Source: JBBQWT01 sp038210375
Lineage (GTDB): Bacteria; Acidobacteriota; Terriglobia; Terriglobales; Acidobacteriaceae
Length of the DNA: 64,000 nucleotides
Assembly (NCBI GenBank): GCA_038210375.1
Contig: JBBQWT010000006.1
Span: 1-64,000 of the forward strand
Reading direction: 5' to 3'
A program made the position numbers and the translations under genes. Below the pieces are notes generated by a model. The model did not search any database. It saw only the letters and a program-made list of their open reading frames with translations, and was not told the origin of the DNA. Shown piece after piece: positions 8,304-17,386 of this stretch (the stretch's first letter is position 1; each line of letters begins with the position of its first letter).

Positions 8304-8744
8304 TTACTGGCCGGCTTCGACCTTGGCGGTGATCAGCCCGACCTTGTCCACCTGCGCGGCGTGAGCGATATCGATGACCTCAGCCACGTCGGAAAAATTC
8401 ACTTCCTTGTCACCCTTCACGAACATGACCTTTTCCGCCCGGGTCTTGAAAATATCGGTCAAGCGGGTGCCCAGCTCCGGCCATTTCACGTCGTCTGAGT
8501 TGATCTTCAGGGTGGATTTATTGCCCGGGTTATAGATCACCTGCACCACCACCGTACGGTCATCTTGATTGGGAGGAGGAGGAGGCTGGTCCTTTTTGGG
8601 GGGCTGGGGAACCAGCGCGTCCAGGCCTTTGGGGGTCAGGTTGGTGATGGACATAAAAATGATGAGCAACACCAGGAGCACGTCGATCAGCGGAGTTACG
8701 TTAATTTCCGCGTTCTGACCGCTCCCTCCCATTGCGAATGCCAT
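8304..8744 (-). CDS. ExbD/TolR-family biopolymer transport protein (second copy)
   Basis: The 146-residue protein has the ExbD plan: a short cytoplasmic N-terminus (NAEINVTPLIDVLLVLLIIF) with the key membrane aspartate in PLIDVLL, one transmembrane helix, then a periplasmic domain. A Pro-rich stretch (PPKKDQPPPPPNQDD) follows the helix and may span the periplasm or bind peptidoglycan. It forms the proton-motive-force module with the ExbB-like protein encoded upstream. It is separated from the other ExbD by about 60 bp, and the two differ enough to suggest a heteromeric pair. Confidence 0.92.
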   Translation of the reverse strand: MAFAMGGSGQNAEINVTPLIDVLLVLLIIFMSITNLTPKGLDALVPQPPKKDQPPPPPNQDDRTVVVQVIYNPGNKSTLKINSDDVKWPELGTRLTDIFKTRAEKVMFVKGDKEVNFSDVAEVIDIAHAAQVDKVGLITAKVEAGQ

Positions 8745-8807
8745 TGCTTGCCTCTTTCCTTTTTCCGAACTATTACCGCTGGGTTCTGCCGATGCCTGTT
8801 TCCCGTG

Positions 8808-9254
8808 CTACTGCATGGGGGTGGAACGCGCGCCGTTCTTGCGCTGCTCGGTGAGCAGACCGAGCTCATCAACTCCCGCGGAACGGATGCTGTCCACGGC
8901 GTCCACTACCACCCCATACCGGGCACGGGCGTCAGCCTTGATGTAAACCCGCTTGTCGACACGATTGGCTACTTTGTCCCGAATCTTGGTGCTGAGCTGA
9001 TCGGGGGTGACCTGGTCGGTGTCGAAAAACACCTTGCCGTCTTTCATGACCGCAACCACCAGGGCATCTTCCTTATCGGCATCGGGAAGCTGCTTGGGAT
9101 TATCGGTCTGGGCCAGATCCACGCTCACGCCCTTCTGCAACATGGGCGTGACCACCATGAAGATGATCAGCAGCACCAGCATCACGTCCACCATGGGCGT
9201 GACGTTGATTGCGGAGTTCACCTTCTTGCCTTCTTCTCGTTTAGCGAGTGCCAT
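8808..9254 (-). CDS. ExbD/TolR-family biopolymer transport protein (first copy)
   Basis: This 148-residue ExbD homologue has the motif SAINVTPMVDVMLVLLIIFM near residues 15-34, including the proton-coupling Asp. One transmembrane helix is followed by a periplasmic domain (VFFDTDQVTPDQLSTKIRDK, RVYIKADARARYGVVVDAVD). It lies 27 bp downstream of the exbB-like gene and is clearly co-transcribed with it. Two tandem ExbD genes after one ExbB are common in Acidobacteriota and related phyla. Confidence 0.93.
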   Translation of the reverse strand: MALAKREEGKKVNSAINVTPMVDVMLVLLIIFMVVTPMLQKGVSVDLAQTDNPKQLPDADKEDALVVAVMKDGKVFFDTDQVTPDQLSTKIRDKVANRVDKRVYIKADARARYGVVVDAVDSIRSAGVDELGLLTEQRKNGARSTPMQ

Positions 9255-9281
9255 AGGTTCCCCTTGAGCGGAGTGCGCTGG

Positions 9282-10043
9282 TTAGCGCACCGCGCCTTTC
9301 TTCTTGATGAAGAAATCCACCAGCTCGCTGGAGCTGTTGTCCATCTCCACGTCAAAGGCTTCGACTTTGCCGGTGAAGTAGTTGAACGCCATGACGGCGG
9401 GAATGGCGACAAAAAGACCGAGGGCCGTGGTGACCAGCGCTTCTGAAATACCGCCGGCGACCGCCGCCAGACCGGTTGCTCTCTGGGCGGCAATTTCCTT
9501 AAAGGCGTTCAAAATACCGATTACGGTGCCCAGCAGCCCGATGAAGGGTGCGGTGGAACCGATCGTGGCCAGGGCGCCCAATCCGCGTTTGAGCTCGGAG
9601 TGGGTAATGGCTTCGGCTCGTTCCAGGGCGCGGCGGCTGGCTTCAATCTGTTCGCCGGGGATGTCGGCCGAATCGCCGTGGGCCTTGAACTCCTGCAAGC
9701 CCGCGGTCAAAACCTTGGCCAGATGGCTTTTCTTGTTTTTCTCGCCGAGGCGGACTGCTTCCTCCAGCCGGCCATCTTTCAACGCGCCGGCTACGGCGGG
9801 AGCGAAAGCGCGCGACTGGCTGCGAGCGGCGTTGAAGTAGAAGAACCGGTCGATCATGACGCCAATCGACCAAGCGGACATAATGAACAGGATGGCGACG
9901 ATGACGATGGCCAGCGCGCTCATCTGCTTAAAGAGGTGGACGATATCGAATCCCACCGGGGCGCTTGCGGCTTCCTGGTAAATCCACATGGCCAGGGCGG
10001 GGGTTTTTACGAATAGCAATGTTGCAATGTTGGATACGAGCAT
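9282..10043 (-). CDS. exbB: MotA/TolQ/ExbB proton-channel family protein
   Basis: This is the 253-residue inner-membrane proton-channel subunit that, with ExbD, energises TonB. Three membrane segments are visible: an N-terminal one (about 35-60, LAIVIVAILFIMSAWSIGVM) and two near 165-190 and 205-230 (LGALATIGSTAPFIGLLGTV and ALVTTALGLFVAIPAVMAFN). The second segment contains the family signature APFIGLLGTVIGI. A cytoplasmic helical loop lies between the first two helices. It sits between tonB (149 bp upstream) and two exbD genes. Confidence 0.94.
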   Translation of the reverse strand: MLVSNIATLLFVKTPALAMWIYQEAASAPVGFDIVHLFKQMSALAIVIVAILFIMSAWSIGVMIDRFFYFNAARSQSRAFAPAVAGALKDGRLEEAVRLGEKNKKSHLAKVLTAGLQEFKAHGDSADIPGEQIEASRRALERAEAITHSELKRGLGALATIGSTAPFIGLLGTVIGILNAFKEIAAQRATGLAAVAGGISEALVTTALGLFVAIPAVMAFNYFTGKVEAFDVEMDNSSSELVDFFIKKKGAVR

Positions 10044-10192
10044 GAGTTAAGTGTTCCTCCTCAGAACTTGTCGTTTCTTTGTGGATTTTTAATTACGATT
10101 TCTCTTTTTTGCATGAATCCCGCCACCGGCGCGATCCACCACATCTCATTCGAAAGCTTGGCGCTCTTTGCAACCGCATTGCAAGCCCCGGT

Positions 10193-10951
10193 TTAGCCGC
10201 CGAGGGTAAAGTTTACCGTGATCTGGGTTTCAACTTCGACCGGCTCGCCGTTAAGCAGGTAAGGCCGGTAACGCCACTGGCGCACCGCATCGATGGCCGC
10301 CGGAACCAGCATGGGGTGGCCGCTGACTGCGTGCACATTTTCAATGACCCCGCTCTTGCTGATGGTGGCCTGCAAAATCACCGAGCCCGCGATGCGCGCG
10401 GTTTTGGCCATGGTTGGGTATGTGGGGTTGACCTTGTTAATCAAGTTACCCGCGGCCACGCCGGACGATACCCTGATACGCTGCGGCGGCGGGGGTTTTT
10501 CGATTTTGGGTTGCGGCGGCGGCGGCGGGGCGGTGGAGCCGATCATGCCGCCGATTACGCCTCCCATGGCGCCTCCGGCAACGCCTCCCTGCACGCCTCC
10601 TTGTACGCCCCCCGTAGAAGCCACTGGCGGCGGCGCCTCATCCTCTTTAATCATTGCGATCTTGGTCGGCACCTTCACCGGCGCGCGCAACTGGCCATTG
10701 ATAATGTTGGTCTGCACCACCTTGATGGTGCGCGGCGGAGCCGCCGGGGCCGGAGGAGGAGGAGGAGGGGGGGGCGGCGGAGCCACCAGCAGGGTGTGCA
10801 ACGTTTGCGAGGGCAGGGCTTCGGTATAGATCAGCGGTATCAGAATCATCACGCCGATCAAGCCAAACTGCAGCAAAAGCGAAAACAGCGTGGTGTACTT
10901 GGTTTTGGTCTTGATCTTTCCGGCAGATTCTACGAGGCTGTCTTCAAACAT
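10193..10951 (-). CDS. tonB: TonB-type energy transducer
   Basis: The 252-residue protein has the TonB layout: a cytoplasmic N-terminus, one transmembrane helix at about residues 20-42 (FSLLLQFGLIGVMILIPLIY), a proline-rich segment (about 58-75, a run of ten or more prolines) and a Gly/Val-rich linker. The C-terminal TonB domain (about 165-252) contains VNPTYPTMAKTARIAGSVIL, AVRQWRYRPYLLNGEPVEV and the closing TVNFTL. It would transmit proton-motive force from ExbB/ExbD to outer-membrane receptors such as the one at 17387-20524. The polyproline tract is encoded by GGAGGA repeats containing a run of eight G on the plus strand (10767-10774), a possible slippage site. Confidence 0.92.
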   Translation of the reverse strand: MFEDSLVESAGKIKTKTKYTTLFSLLLQFGLIGVMILIPLIYTEALPSQTLHTLLVAPPPPPPPPPPAPAAPPRTIKVVQTNIINGQLRAPVKVPTKIAMIKEDEAPPPVASTGGVQGGVQGGVAGGAMGGVIGGMIGSTAPPPPPQPKIEKPPPPQRIRVSSGVAAGNLINKVNPTYPTMAKTARIAGSVILQATISKSGVIENVHAVSGHPMLVPAAIDAVRQWRYRPYLLNGEPVEVETQITVNFTLGG

Positions 10952-11154
10952 GGCCGTTCTCCATCAGAGAAATCGCACTTGCCTGGCTTAGACTCCCGCC
11001 AGCTTGATTTAGTTCCCTTGCACCCTGACCAGACTCCACACCTCAACTTTACAGTTGTGCCCCTGACCATTGTTCTTTGAATCCCGAACCCTCCAGCGGG
11101 GTTGGCTGGAAATCGGTCACGTCGACTTTAAATATATTTCAAATCAAGCAATTT

Positions 11155-12150
11155 CTACGCCCGCTTGCGAGGTGATTCCACCGGCAATGCCCGGGCGCCG
11201 CCCTGTTTGGCGAGACGCCAATCCTGGTAGGCAACCAGCATGGGAGCGGCCACGGCGATGGAGGAATAGGTGCCAATCAATATTCCGATTACCAGCGCAA
11301 AAGCAAACCCGTGCAGCACCTCACCACCGAATACATATAACGACAGCACCGTCAGGAACGTCAAACCCGAGCTTAAAACAGTCCGGCTCAAGGTCTGATT
11401 AATGCTCTTGTTCACGATTTCGCCCAACGGCTCGCGCCGCAACAACCTTACGTTTTCGCGGATACGGTCGAAAACGACGATGGTGTCGTTCATCGAGTAG
11501 CCAACCAGAGTAAGAATCGCGGCAATCACGGTAAGCGTTATCTCCCGGTTCGTCAAGCTGAAAGCTCCCACGGTGATGAGGGTGTCGTGGAAAACGGCCA
11601 CCACGGCGGCCACTCCGTAAATCAGCTCAAAGCGGAACCATAGATAAATCAGCATGCCGCCAAGGGAGAACGCAATGGCGCGCAAAGCCTGGCCCTGCAA
11701 CTGGCGGCCCACTTGGGGACCGACGATCTCCACCTTGGTGACGGAAAAACCACTGCCGAAATCAGACTGCAGGCTGTTGACGATGGCGAGTTTGCCGCGA
11801 TCCAGCGCTTCTTCGCTGGTTTCCTTCTGCTCCAGGGTGATCAGGAACTCATTGTTTCCGGCGGCGCCATAGCGCTGAATGCGGGCGTTGCCCAACCCTG
11901 ATTTCTGCATGGCGGCGCGGATGTGATCTTCTTCCTGCGCCTGATTGAACTTCACATAAACCAGCGTGCCCCCCTTGAAATCCACACCCAGAGGAACATG
12001 GTGCCAGAAGATCATGGAGAGCAATCCGGCCACGCTGAAGACCAGCGAGAACGCCAGGAAATACCACTTCTTACCCAGAAAATCGATATTGGTTCCGCGA
12101 AAAAATTCCACTCGAATCCCAGCCTTTAACTCATATTTAAATGAACGCAA
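11155..12150 (-). CDS. secF: Protein translocase subunit SecF
   Basis: SecF is the smaller partner of the SecDF accessory complex, which uses proton-motive force to pull proteins across the inner membrane. The 331 residues show the N-terminal FRGTNIDFLGKKWYFLAFSL helix, the SecF signature GVDFKGGTLVYVKF near 75-88, a short periplasmic domain, and the C-terminal five-helix RND-like bundle. That bundle includes YSMNDTIVVFDRIREN and NKSINQTLSRTVLSSG. It lies 9 bp downstream of secD. The Lys/Arg-rich C-terminus ends ESPRKRA. Confidence 0.96.
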   Translation of the reverse strand: MRSFKYELKAGIRVEFFRGTNIDFLGKKWYFLAFSLVFSVAGLLSMIFWHHVPLGVDFKGGTLVYVKFNQAQEEDHIRAAMQKSGLGNARIQRYGAAGNNEFLITLEQKETSEEALDRGKLAIVNSLQSDFGSGFSVTKVEIVGPQVGRQLQGQALRAIAFSLGGMLIYLWFRFELIYGVAAVVAVFHDTLITVGAFSLTNREITLTVIAAILTLVGYSMNDTIVVFDRIRENVRLLRREPLGEIVNKSINQTLSRTVLSSGLTFLTVLSLYVFGGEVLHGFAFALVIGILIGTYSSIAVAAPMLVAYQDWRLAKQGGARALPVESPRKRA

Positions 12151-12159
12151 ATCCCGCGG

Positions 12160-13779
12160 CTAAATGCTCAACGCCTCGCCCCGGCCTTTGCGGGCCAGCG
12201 CCGAGTCGAAAATCACGCGCGATACATATACAGCGGTAAAAATATTTGCCAGCAAACCAAAAGTAAGGGTGACGGCAAAACCCCGCACCGGCCCCGAGCC
12301 GAACAGAAAGAGAATGACCGCGGAGACGATGGTGGTGACGTGGGTATCAACGATGGTCAGCCAGGCCTTGGCGAAACCCTGGTCCACTGCCGAGGCCGCC
12401 GACTTGCCGTTGCGCAGCTCTTCGCGGATGCGCTCGAAGATCAGCACGTTGGAATCGACGCCCATACCGATGGTCAGGATGACGCCGGCGATGCCGGGCA
12501 GGGTCAATGTCGCGTATTCATGGAAGTAGCCGAGGAAGCCCAGCAGGATAATCAGGTTCAGCATCAGCGCCAGGTTGGCGTTAATGCCGGCCCCGCGGTA
12601 ATAGACGAACATGAAAATCATGACCGCGGCCATGCCGATGATGGAAGCGGTAATACCCTGGCGAATCGATTCGGCGCCCAGCGAAGGGCCTACCGTGCGC
12701 TCTTCAAGGTAATGAATGCTGGCGGGCAGCGCGCCGGAGCGCAGCATGGTGGAAAGATCGTGCGCCTGCTGGTCGGTGAAGGCCCCCGCAATCTGGCCGC
12801 TATCGGAAATCTGGCTCTTGATCACCGCTACTTCGCGAACTTTGTTGTCGAGCACGATGGCCAGGTTCTCGCCGATGTGGGAGCCGGTAAAGCTGGCAAA
12901 CCGCTTGCCGCCTTCGCCGGTCAGAATGAAAGTAACGGAAGGGCGTCCGGTTTCATCGCGCCCCGGCTGGGCGTCGCGAATATCGGTGCCGCCCACGGCG
13001 GCCGAGCGCGAAATTAAATACACCTGATCCTGGCTGGCTTCGCCGCGGGCGGCGACATTGCTGCCGTGCATGAGCACGCTGTCAGCGGGAATGGTGCCCG
13101 AGTTGGCGGTCAAAGCGTCCTGTTCGCTGTTGAATGGTCCGCCCTTTTCCTGCCGGATCTCCAGCATGGCGGTGGACTGCATGATTTCCTTGACCCGCGT
13201 GGGATCGTCCACGCCCGGCAGCTGCACCAGTATCTGGTAATCGCCGAGGCCGTGTTCTTCGATCACCGCTTCGCCGATGCCCAAGGCGTCAACCCGGCTG
13301 CGGATCGTGTCGATGGTCTGCGTGACCGCGCGGTTCTTGCGATCGGTCATCACCGAAGGCTTCATCGCCAGCAGATAGCTTCCGTCGGCTGGGGTGGTGA
13401 GATCGTATTCCGGCAGTTTTTCGTCCACGATGCGGTGCAACTCGGTGCTGGCATCGGGCAGCACGCCTTTGATCTGGATGCGGTCGGGCTGATTGGGATC
13501 AGGCTTGGTGACCTCACTGAATGAAATCTTGCTGGATCCCATCTCGTCTTTAAGCCGTTCGACGGCCGCGTCGGACGACGAGCTGATAGCGTCGTTGACC
13601 ATCACCTGCAGAATGAGGTGAGTGCCGCCCTTGAGATCGAGGCCGAGATGGATGCGGTCGGCCAGGCTGGCTTTCAAAGCCTGCGGGGTAATTCCGCGGG
13701 GAACGCCGAAGATGCCGAAAAGGAAAAACAGCATGATGGCGATGATGACTAAAGTCTTGGTGGTTAGATTTTTTTTCAT
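12160..13779 (-). CDS. secD: Protein translocase subunit SecD
   Basis: The protein has 539 residues, with an N-terminal transmembrane helix followed by HLGLDLKGGTHLILQV, the SecD signature. It has a large periplasmic P1 region with DTIRSRVDALGIGEAVIEEH and QILVQLPGVDDPTRVKEIM, and a C-terminal RND-like membrane domain with TLPGIAGVILTIGMGVDSNV and ILIFERIREE. It acts with SecF and YajC in the Sec accessory complex. Gene order yajC-secD-secF, read leftwards, is the conserved arrangement. The start ATG is followed by MKKNLTTKTLVI. Confidence 0.97.
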   Translation of the reverse strand: MKKNLTTKTLVIIAIMLFFLFGIFGVPRGITPQALKASLADRIHLGLDLKGGTHLILQVMVNDAISSSSDAAVERLKDEMGSSKISFSEVTKPDPNQPDRIQIKGVLPDASTELHRIVDEKLPEYDLTTPADGSYLLAMKPSVMTDRKNRAVTQTIDTIRSRVDALGIGEAVIEEHGLGDYQILVQLPGVDDPTRVKEIMQSTAMLEIRQEKGGPFNSEQDALTANSGTIPADSVLMHGSNVAARGEASQDQVYLISRSAAVGGTDIRDAQPGRDETGRPSVTFILTGEGGKRFASFTGSHIGENLAIVLDNKVREVAVIKSQISDSGQIAGAFTDQQAHDLSTMLRSGALPASIHYLEERTVGPSLGAESIRQGITASIIGMAAVMIFMFVYYRGAGINANLALMLNLIILLGFLGYFHEYATLTLPGIAGVILTIGMGVDSNVLIFERIREELRNGKSAASAVDQGFAKAWLTIVDTHVTTIVSAVILFLFGSGPVRGFAVTLTFGLLANIFTAVYVSRVIFDSALARKGRGEALSI

Positions 13780-13887
13780 GAATTATGAATTACCGGGAGA
13801 ATTTGAAGCCCTGTGACCAGAGCGCCAGGGCGCGACATATCCGGGCTTCAATTTTACAGGAATCGCCCGAGGTGTGTTCTGCCTTCC

Positions 13888-14205
13888 CTATTTTTCTTTT
13901 TCGTCCACGGCGCCCATGGAAACGATGGCGGAACGCGAGACTTCGATCCGCAGGTTGTCCGGAGGGACGCGCAGGTGAACGTAATCGTCCTTTAACGTGA
14001 TGATGATGCCGCGGATGCCCCCGCTGGTGACTACGCGGTCTCCGCTTTTGAGGGTGGTAAGCATCTCCTGCCACTTTTTCTGGCGTTTTTGCTGGGGCAT
14101 GATCAACAGCACATAGAAGATGCCGAATATGAAAATCAGGGGGAGAAGCATCACGAAACCACCACCCTGCGATGTCTGTAAAAATAGGGCCAAAATTCTG
14201 GTCAT
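13888..14205 (-). CDS. yajC: Preprotein translocase subunit YajC
   Basis: The start chosen is the ATG at 14205, preceded by AAGGATG. A longer open frame extends upstream to 14412 but its extra 69 residues look non-coding. The resulting 105-residue protein has the YajC plan: one transmembrane helix (VMLLPLIFIFGIFYVLLIMP) followed by PQQKRQKKWQEMLTTLKSGD and RVVTSGGIRGIIITLKDD, which form the cytoplasmic domain. It is between tgt (upstream) and secD (downstream), the order found in many bacteria. Confidence 0.95.
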   Translation of the reverse strand: MTRILALFLQTSQGGGFVMLLPLIFIFGIFYVLLIMPQQKRQKKWQEMLTTLKSGDRVVTSGGIRGIIITLKDDYVHLRVPPDNLRIEVSRSAIVSMGAVDEKEK

Positions 14206-14356
14206 CGATTCATCCTTAGGGAAAATCCAACTTTTTCTCAAGCCAGTTGCCGTGACCGGCCTGTGGGCAACAGCACGCCTTGGCCGCCGAGACTGAAAAC
14301 TCAAGGCTGCGGCGCCACTAAGAACTTTGAAATATCCGGGGAAACAGCCTTCGCAA

Positions 14357-15508
14357 TCAGGCAGAAGGATGTGCGGCTTGTATAGATTGCCGCACCGTCC
14401 GCATGGTGTCAAGGTAGTAAGCCAGGTTGTGCACGGTATTCAGCACTCCGGCGAGGGCCTCGCCGGCAACATAAAGGTGCCGCAGGTAGGCGCGCGAATA
14501 TCGACCGCACACCCGGCACCCACACTCCGGATCGAGAGGCCCCTGGTCGGCGGCGAAGCGGGCGTTCTTGATATTGACGCGGCCCTCGGAGGTAAACAAC
14601 AGCCCGTGGCGGGCGGCGCGGGTGGGCAGGACGCAATCCATCATGTCCACGCCCATCATGGCGTAGCGCACGATCTCCTCGGGATAGCCGACCCCCATGA
14701 CATACCGGGGACGATCGGCGGGCAGATGTTCCAGCGATGAGGCCACGATTTGGTCGCGCAATTCGCGGGGCTCGCCCACGCTCAAGCCTCCCAGGGCGTA
14801 TCCCGGGAAGTCCATTTCCACAATCTGCCGGGCGGCGTCGCGTCGCAGGTCGGGGTGCATGCCGCCCTGCACGATGCCAAACAGGGCGGGGGAAAAGTCT
14901 CCCGCGGCTGGAGGTTCCGGCGGCGAGTTGCCGGCAAGCAATGGCCGCGGCGAGCGCCACGGAGTTTCATGCTTGTGCTGCTCGAAGTGCCGGCGGCTGC
15001 GTTGTGCCCATCGCAACGTCTGCTGCAATGAACTCTCGACCCGTCCCCGCGTCGCCGGGTACTCGGTACATTCATCAAACGCCATGATGATGTCCGCGCC
15101 CAGGGCAATCTGCACATCCATCGATTTTTCCGGGGTGAACATGTGCGTGCTGCCGTCAATGTGCGAGCGAAAGTTCACGCCTTCATCCGAGACTTTGCGG
15201 AAAGGGCTGAGGCTATAAACCTGAAAGCCTCCCGAGTCGGTCAATATCGCTCGCGGCCACGCCATAAAACGGTGCAGCCCGCCCATTTCCCGGATCAGGT
15301 CAGAGCCCGGACGCAGATAGAGGTGATAGGTATTTCCCAGGATAATTTCCACCCCCAGCTCTTCGAGCAGGTGCTGGGGAACGCCCTTCACCGACGCCAG
15401 TGTGCCCACCGGCATGAAGACCGGGGTTTCGATGGTGCCATGGGCGGTGGTGATGCGGCCGCGGCGGGCTGCGCCCGACGTCGCCAGCACCTCGAAGGAG
15501 AAAGGCAT
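14357..15508 (-). CDS. tgt: Queuine/preQ1 tRNA-guanine transglycosylase
   Basis: Tgt exchanges the wobble guanine of GUN-anticodon tRNAs for preQ1 in queuosine synthesis. Visible are FMPVGTLASVKGV, the active-site segment LTDSGGFQVYSL with D91, FGIVQGGMHPDLR, GGLSVGE, and the C-terminal zinc site CGCRVCGRYSRAYLRHL plus a later His. The 383-residue length is near the family norm. A short Pro/Gly-rich insertion (about residues 185-205, SPPEPPAAGDFSP) precedes the IVQGG loop. The gene is first of a tgt-yajC-secD-secF run. Confidence 0.96.
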   Translation of the reverse strand: MPFSFEVLATSGAARRGRITTAHGTIETPVFMPVGTLASVKGVPQHLLEELGVEIILGNTYHLYLRPGSDLIREMGGLHRFMAWPRAILTDSGGFQVYSLSPFRKVSDEGVNFRSHIDGSTHMFTPEKSMDVQIALGADIIMAFDECTEYPATRGRVESSLQQTLRWAQRSRRHFEQHKHETPWRSPRPLLAGNSPPEPPAAGDFSPALFGIVQGGMHPDLRRDAARQIVEMDFPGYALGGLSVGEPRELRDQIVASSLEHLPADRPRYVMGVGYPEEIVRYAMMGVDMMDCVLPTRAARHGLLFTSEGRVNIKNARFAADQGPLDPECGCRVCGRYSRAYLRHLYVAGEALAGVLNTVHNLAYYLDTMRTVRQSIQAAHPSA

Positions 15509-15553
15509 GAGTTCAGTTTATCTTGCGAGGATCAAGCGCATCGGCGGCGCGGT

Positions 15554-15943
15554 TCAGGAAGCGCCGGTCTTCTGCATGAAGCGGCTCACACTGACGAACG
15601 CCCGGGAAACGGTGCCGCTGCCAATTTCCTGTTTCTGATCGCGGGCGGTGACTCGCATGATGTAGAAGCGTCCCTCCACGCATTCCAGTTCCGCCGTGGC
15701 GGTAACGGTGCTGCCCAAGGGAGATGGTGCGCGGTGCTCCACGTGAATCGCCGTGCCCACCGTGATTTCATCGCCTTCGCAAAAATCCTTCAGGGCGTTG
15801 AAGCAGGCGGTCTCCATCCAGGCAATCATGTGTGGAGTGGACAACACCGGCGGCAAATCAGGATGGTGGGCGGTAAGCGTGTTTTGAAACTCCACCTTTT
15901 TTTCGACCGCGGCGCGGGTAGCGATGGGAACGGGCCTCGACAT
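15554..15943 (-). CDS. Thioesterase-like hotdog-fold protein (FlK-type)
   Basis: The 129-residue protein has a hotdog-thioesterase appearance. The segment STPHMIAWMETACFNALKDF followed by EITVGTAIHVEHRAPSPLGS and VTATAELECVEGRFYIMRVT resembles the FlK/fluoroacetyl-CoA-thioesterase-like family. In that family the Thr, Glu and His residues (here likely T36, E43 and H69 region) are catalytic. The substrate is unknown; small acyl-CoA hydrolysis or housekeeping removal of inhibitory acyl-CoAs is plausible. It lies 4 bp downstream of the PilZ gene and 45 bp upstream of tgt on the same strand. Confidence 0.75.
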   Translation of the reverse strand: MSRPVPIATRAAVEKKVEFQNTLTAHHPDLPPVLSTPHMIAWMETACFNALKDFCEGDEITVGTAIHVEHRAPSPLGSTVTATAELECVEGRFYIMRVTARDQKQEIGSGTVSRAFVSVSRFMQKTGAS

Positions 15944-15947
15944 ACGC

Positions 15948-17132
15948 CTATCGTTCGGTGCTGGAACCTTCGGCGCTCAGCGCCGAGAAGCGCTGCGAAA
16001 GTCCCTGTATGGCCTGGCGCAGATCAACCACTCCCTGGGTCTGGGCGTGGATTTCGAGCGAATCCATATCCATGGCCAGATGGTTCAGCAACTGGTTGGC
16101 TACGCGGACGCGCTCCTCGTGTACCGACTGCAGCACGCTGTATGGATCTTCTTTCTTGCGGCTTAGATCAAGAAAACGCTGGATGTTACCCAAAGTTCGC
16201 TGGGTGTGAAAAAGAGCTTCATGAAAATCGTTCAGGATGCGGCCCTGGGCGCTGGTATTCTTCAACAGCTCTTCCATTTCAGCGACCTGCGCCAGTAACT
16301 GCGGGACTCGCAGCATCGCCTGCGCATCGCGGTCCATCTCCCCGGCGCTATCCGTGGACGTGGGAAATACCGGAATGCTTTGTTCCACTTCCTCGGCAGC
16401 CAACTGTTTCAGCAACGCCCGCAATGCGTCCTGGTCGGCAATGCCGCTCATGCTGAGGAAGGCGACTCCCATGCCCACCATGGGGTGCATGGTGCGCACC
16501 ACGCCGCGCGCTTGAAAATGGGTGCCGCTGATCTTCATGTTCACTTCCAGCAGAGATTCCAGCGGCATCGGCGTGCGGGTTTCGACGTAGCACCCGCCCG
16601 AGCTGACATCGCTGATGGTCGCCCACAGCGGAAATTTATTTTGATTGGACTTGACTTCGACCGTGCCCGCGCAGGGGAACCGTTCGGCCTGGCGGCGATT
16701 TTTGTTCCGTCTTTCCTGCTCAGGGTCGGCAACACTGACGCTTCGCCTCTCCAGTATGGGCACGCCGATGGTGGATATCGCCGGCACCGCAAAACTGGTC
16801 TCGGCGGCCGGCGCATACCGGGCAAGGACGTCGCTCCATAGGCAAATACCGGGTACGAGGCTCTCAATCAACACATTGCCATCATCGGGAGAGCCGGGGG
16901 CCCCAATGCGGGCCACCTTGAAGCGCCCCTTCGATTCCTCAAATTGCAATCCGATTACGTCGCCGGTTTTGAGGCCCTCGACCGCCTTGAGGCGGGCCGC
17001 GGTGCGCTTGACTTCAAGGGTTTCGGTGCGCAACTGGAAGGCATGGCCGGCGCTATCCATCCCCCAGATGCGGACGGGCAGCTTCAACTTAATCCACTGC
17101 TCAAGCATAGGAGGGTCAGTTCGGGGTGGCAT
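15948..17132 (-). CDS. PilZ-domain protein with C-terminal coiled coil
   Basis: The 394-residue protein contains a PilZ domain at about residues 160-265. The c-di-GMP-binding RxxxR-type motif is RRQAERFPC and the (D/N)xSxxG motif is ISDVSSGGCYVET, followed by GVVRTMHPMVGMGVAFLSMS. The N-terminal ~95 residues (WIKLKLPVRIWGMDSAGHAF) form another beta-rich region, possibly a degenerate second PilZ/YcgR-N-like fold. The C-terminal ~100 residues are helical and probably coiled coil (QVAEMEELLKNTSAQGRILN, RVANQLLNHLAMDMDSLEIH). It is probably a c-di-GMP effector whose target is unknown. The start is uncertain: ATGs at 17132 and 17108 both lack a good ribosome-binding site. Confidence 0.82.
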   Translation of the reverse strand: MPPRTDPPMLEQWIKLKLPVRIWGMDSAGHAFQLRTETLEVKRTAARLKAVEGLKTGDVIGLQFEESKGRFKVARIGAPGSPDDGNVLIESLVPGICLWSDVLARYAPAAETSFAVPAISTIGVPILERRSVSVADPEQERRNKNRRQAERFPCAGTVEVKSNQNKFPLWATISDVSSGGCYVETRTPMPLESLLEVNMKISGTHFQARGVVRTMHPMVGMGVAFLSMSGIADQDALRALLKQLAAEEVEQSIPVFPTSTDSAGEMDRDAQAMLRVPQLLAQVAEMEELLKNTSAQGRILNDFHEALFHTQRTLGNIQRFLDLSRKKEDPYSVLQSVHEERVRVANQLLNHLAMDMDSLEIHAQTQGVVDLRQAIQGLSQRFSALSAEGSSTER

Positions 17133-17306
17133 GTTAAAGATTTTACCCTTTCCTCGATGGGGAGATATAAGCCGGATTTATGGCTATGCGCCGTCGCGCT
17201 ATCCCCGGTATCTTAGCCCGAATACCAGGCAGGTGGTGAAATTTCATAAGAAATTAATCAGGAAATTCTCTCAAATAAGCGAATAAATAATATTCTTATT
17301 TCTCGA

Positions 17307-17336
17307 TTGCGAATCATTCTGGTCTTCAGGCACAAT
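17307..17336 (+). promoter_or_regulatory. Possible sigma70-type promoter of the TonB-dependent receptor
   Basis: TTGCGA at 17307 and CACAAT at 17331 are separated by 18 bp and each match the consensus at four of six positions. They lie in an AT-rich stretch about 50 nt before the ATG at 17387. It is a weak call by eye; the upstream 17225-17305 region is also AT-rich. Confidence 0.3.
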
Positions 17337-17386
17337 GAGTCGGTCTTAAACCCGGTAAAAGTTCAAACCCACTATCAGGAGTCTCC

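Noticed and set aside
14206..14412. Longer YajC starting at 14412
   Set aside because: The extra 69 residues have no YajC similarity, are Cys/Arg/Pro-rich and lack a ribosome-binding site; the 14205 ATG has one.
17279..17302. AT-rich near-palindrome upstream of the TonB-dependent receptor
   Set aside because: Arms match at only about 8 of 11 positions, which is expected by chance in an AT-rich stretch.
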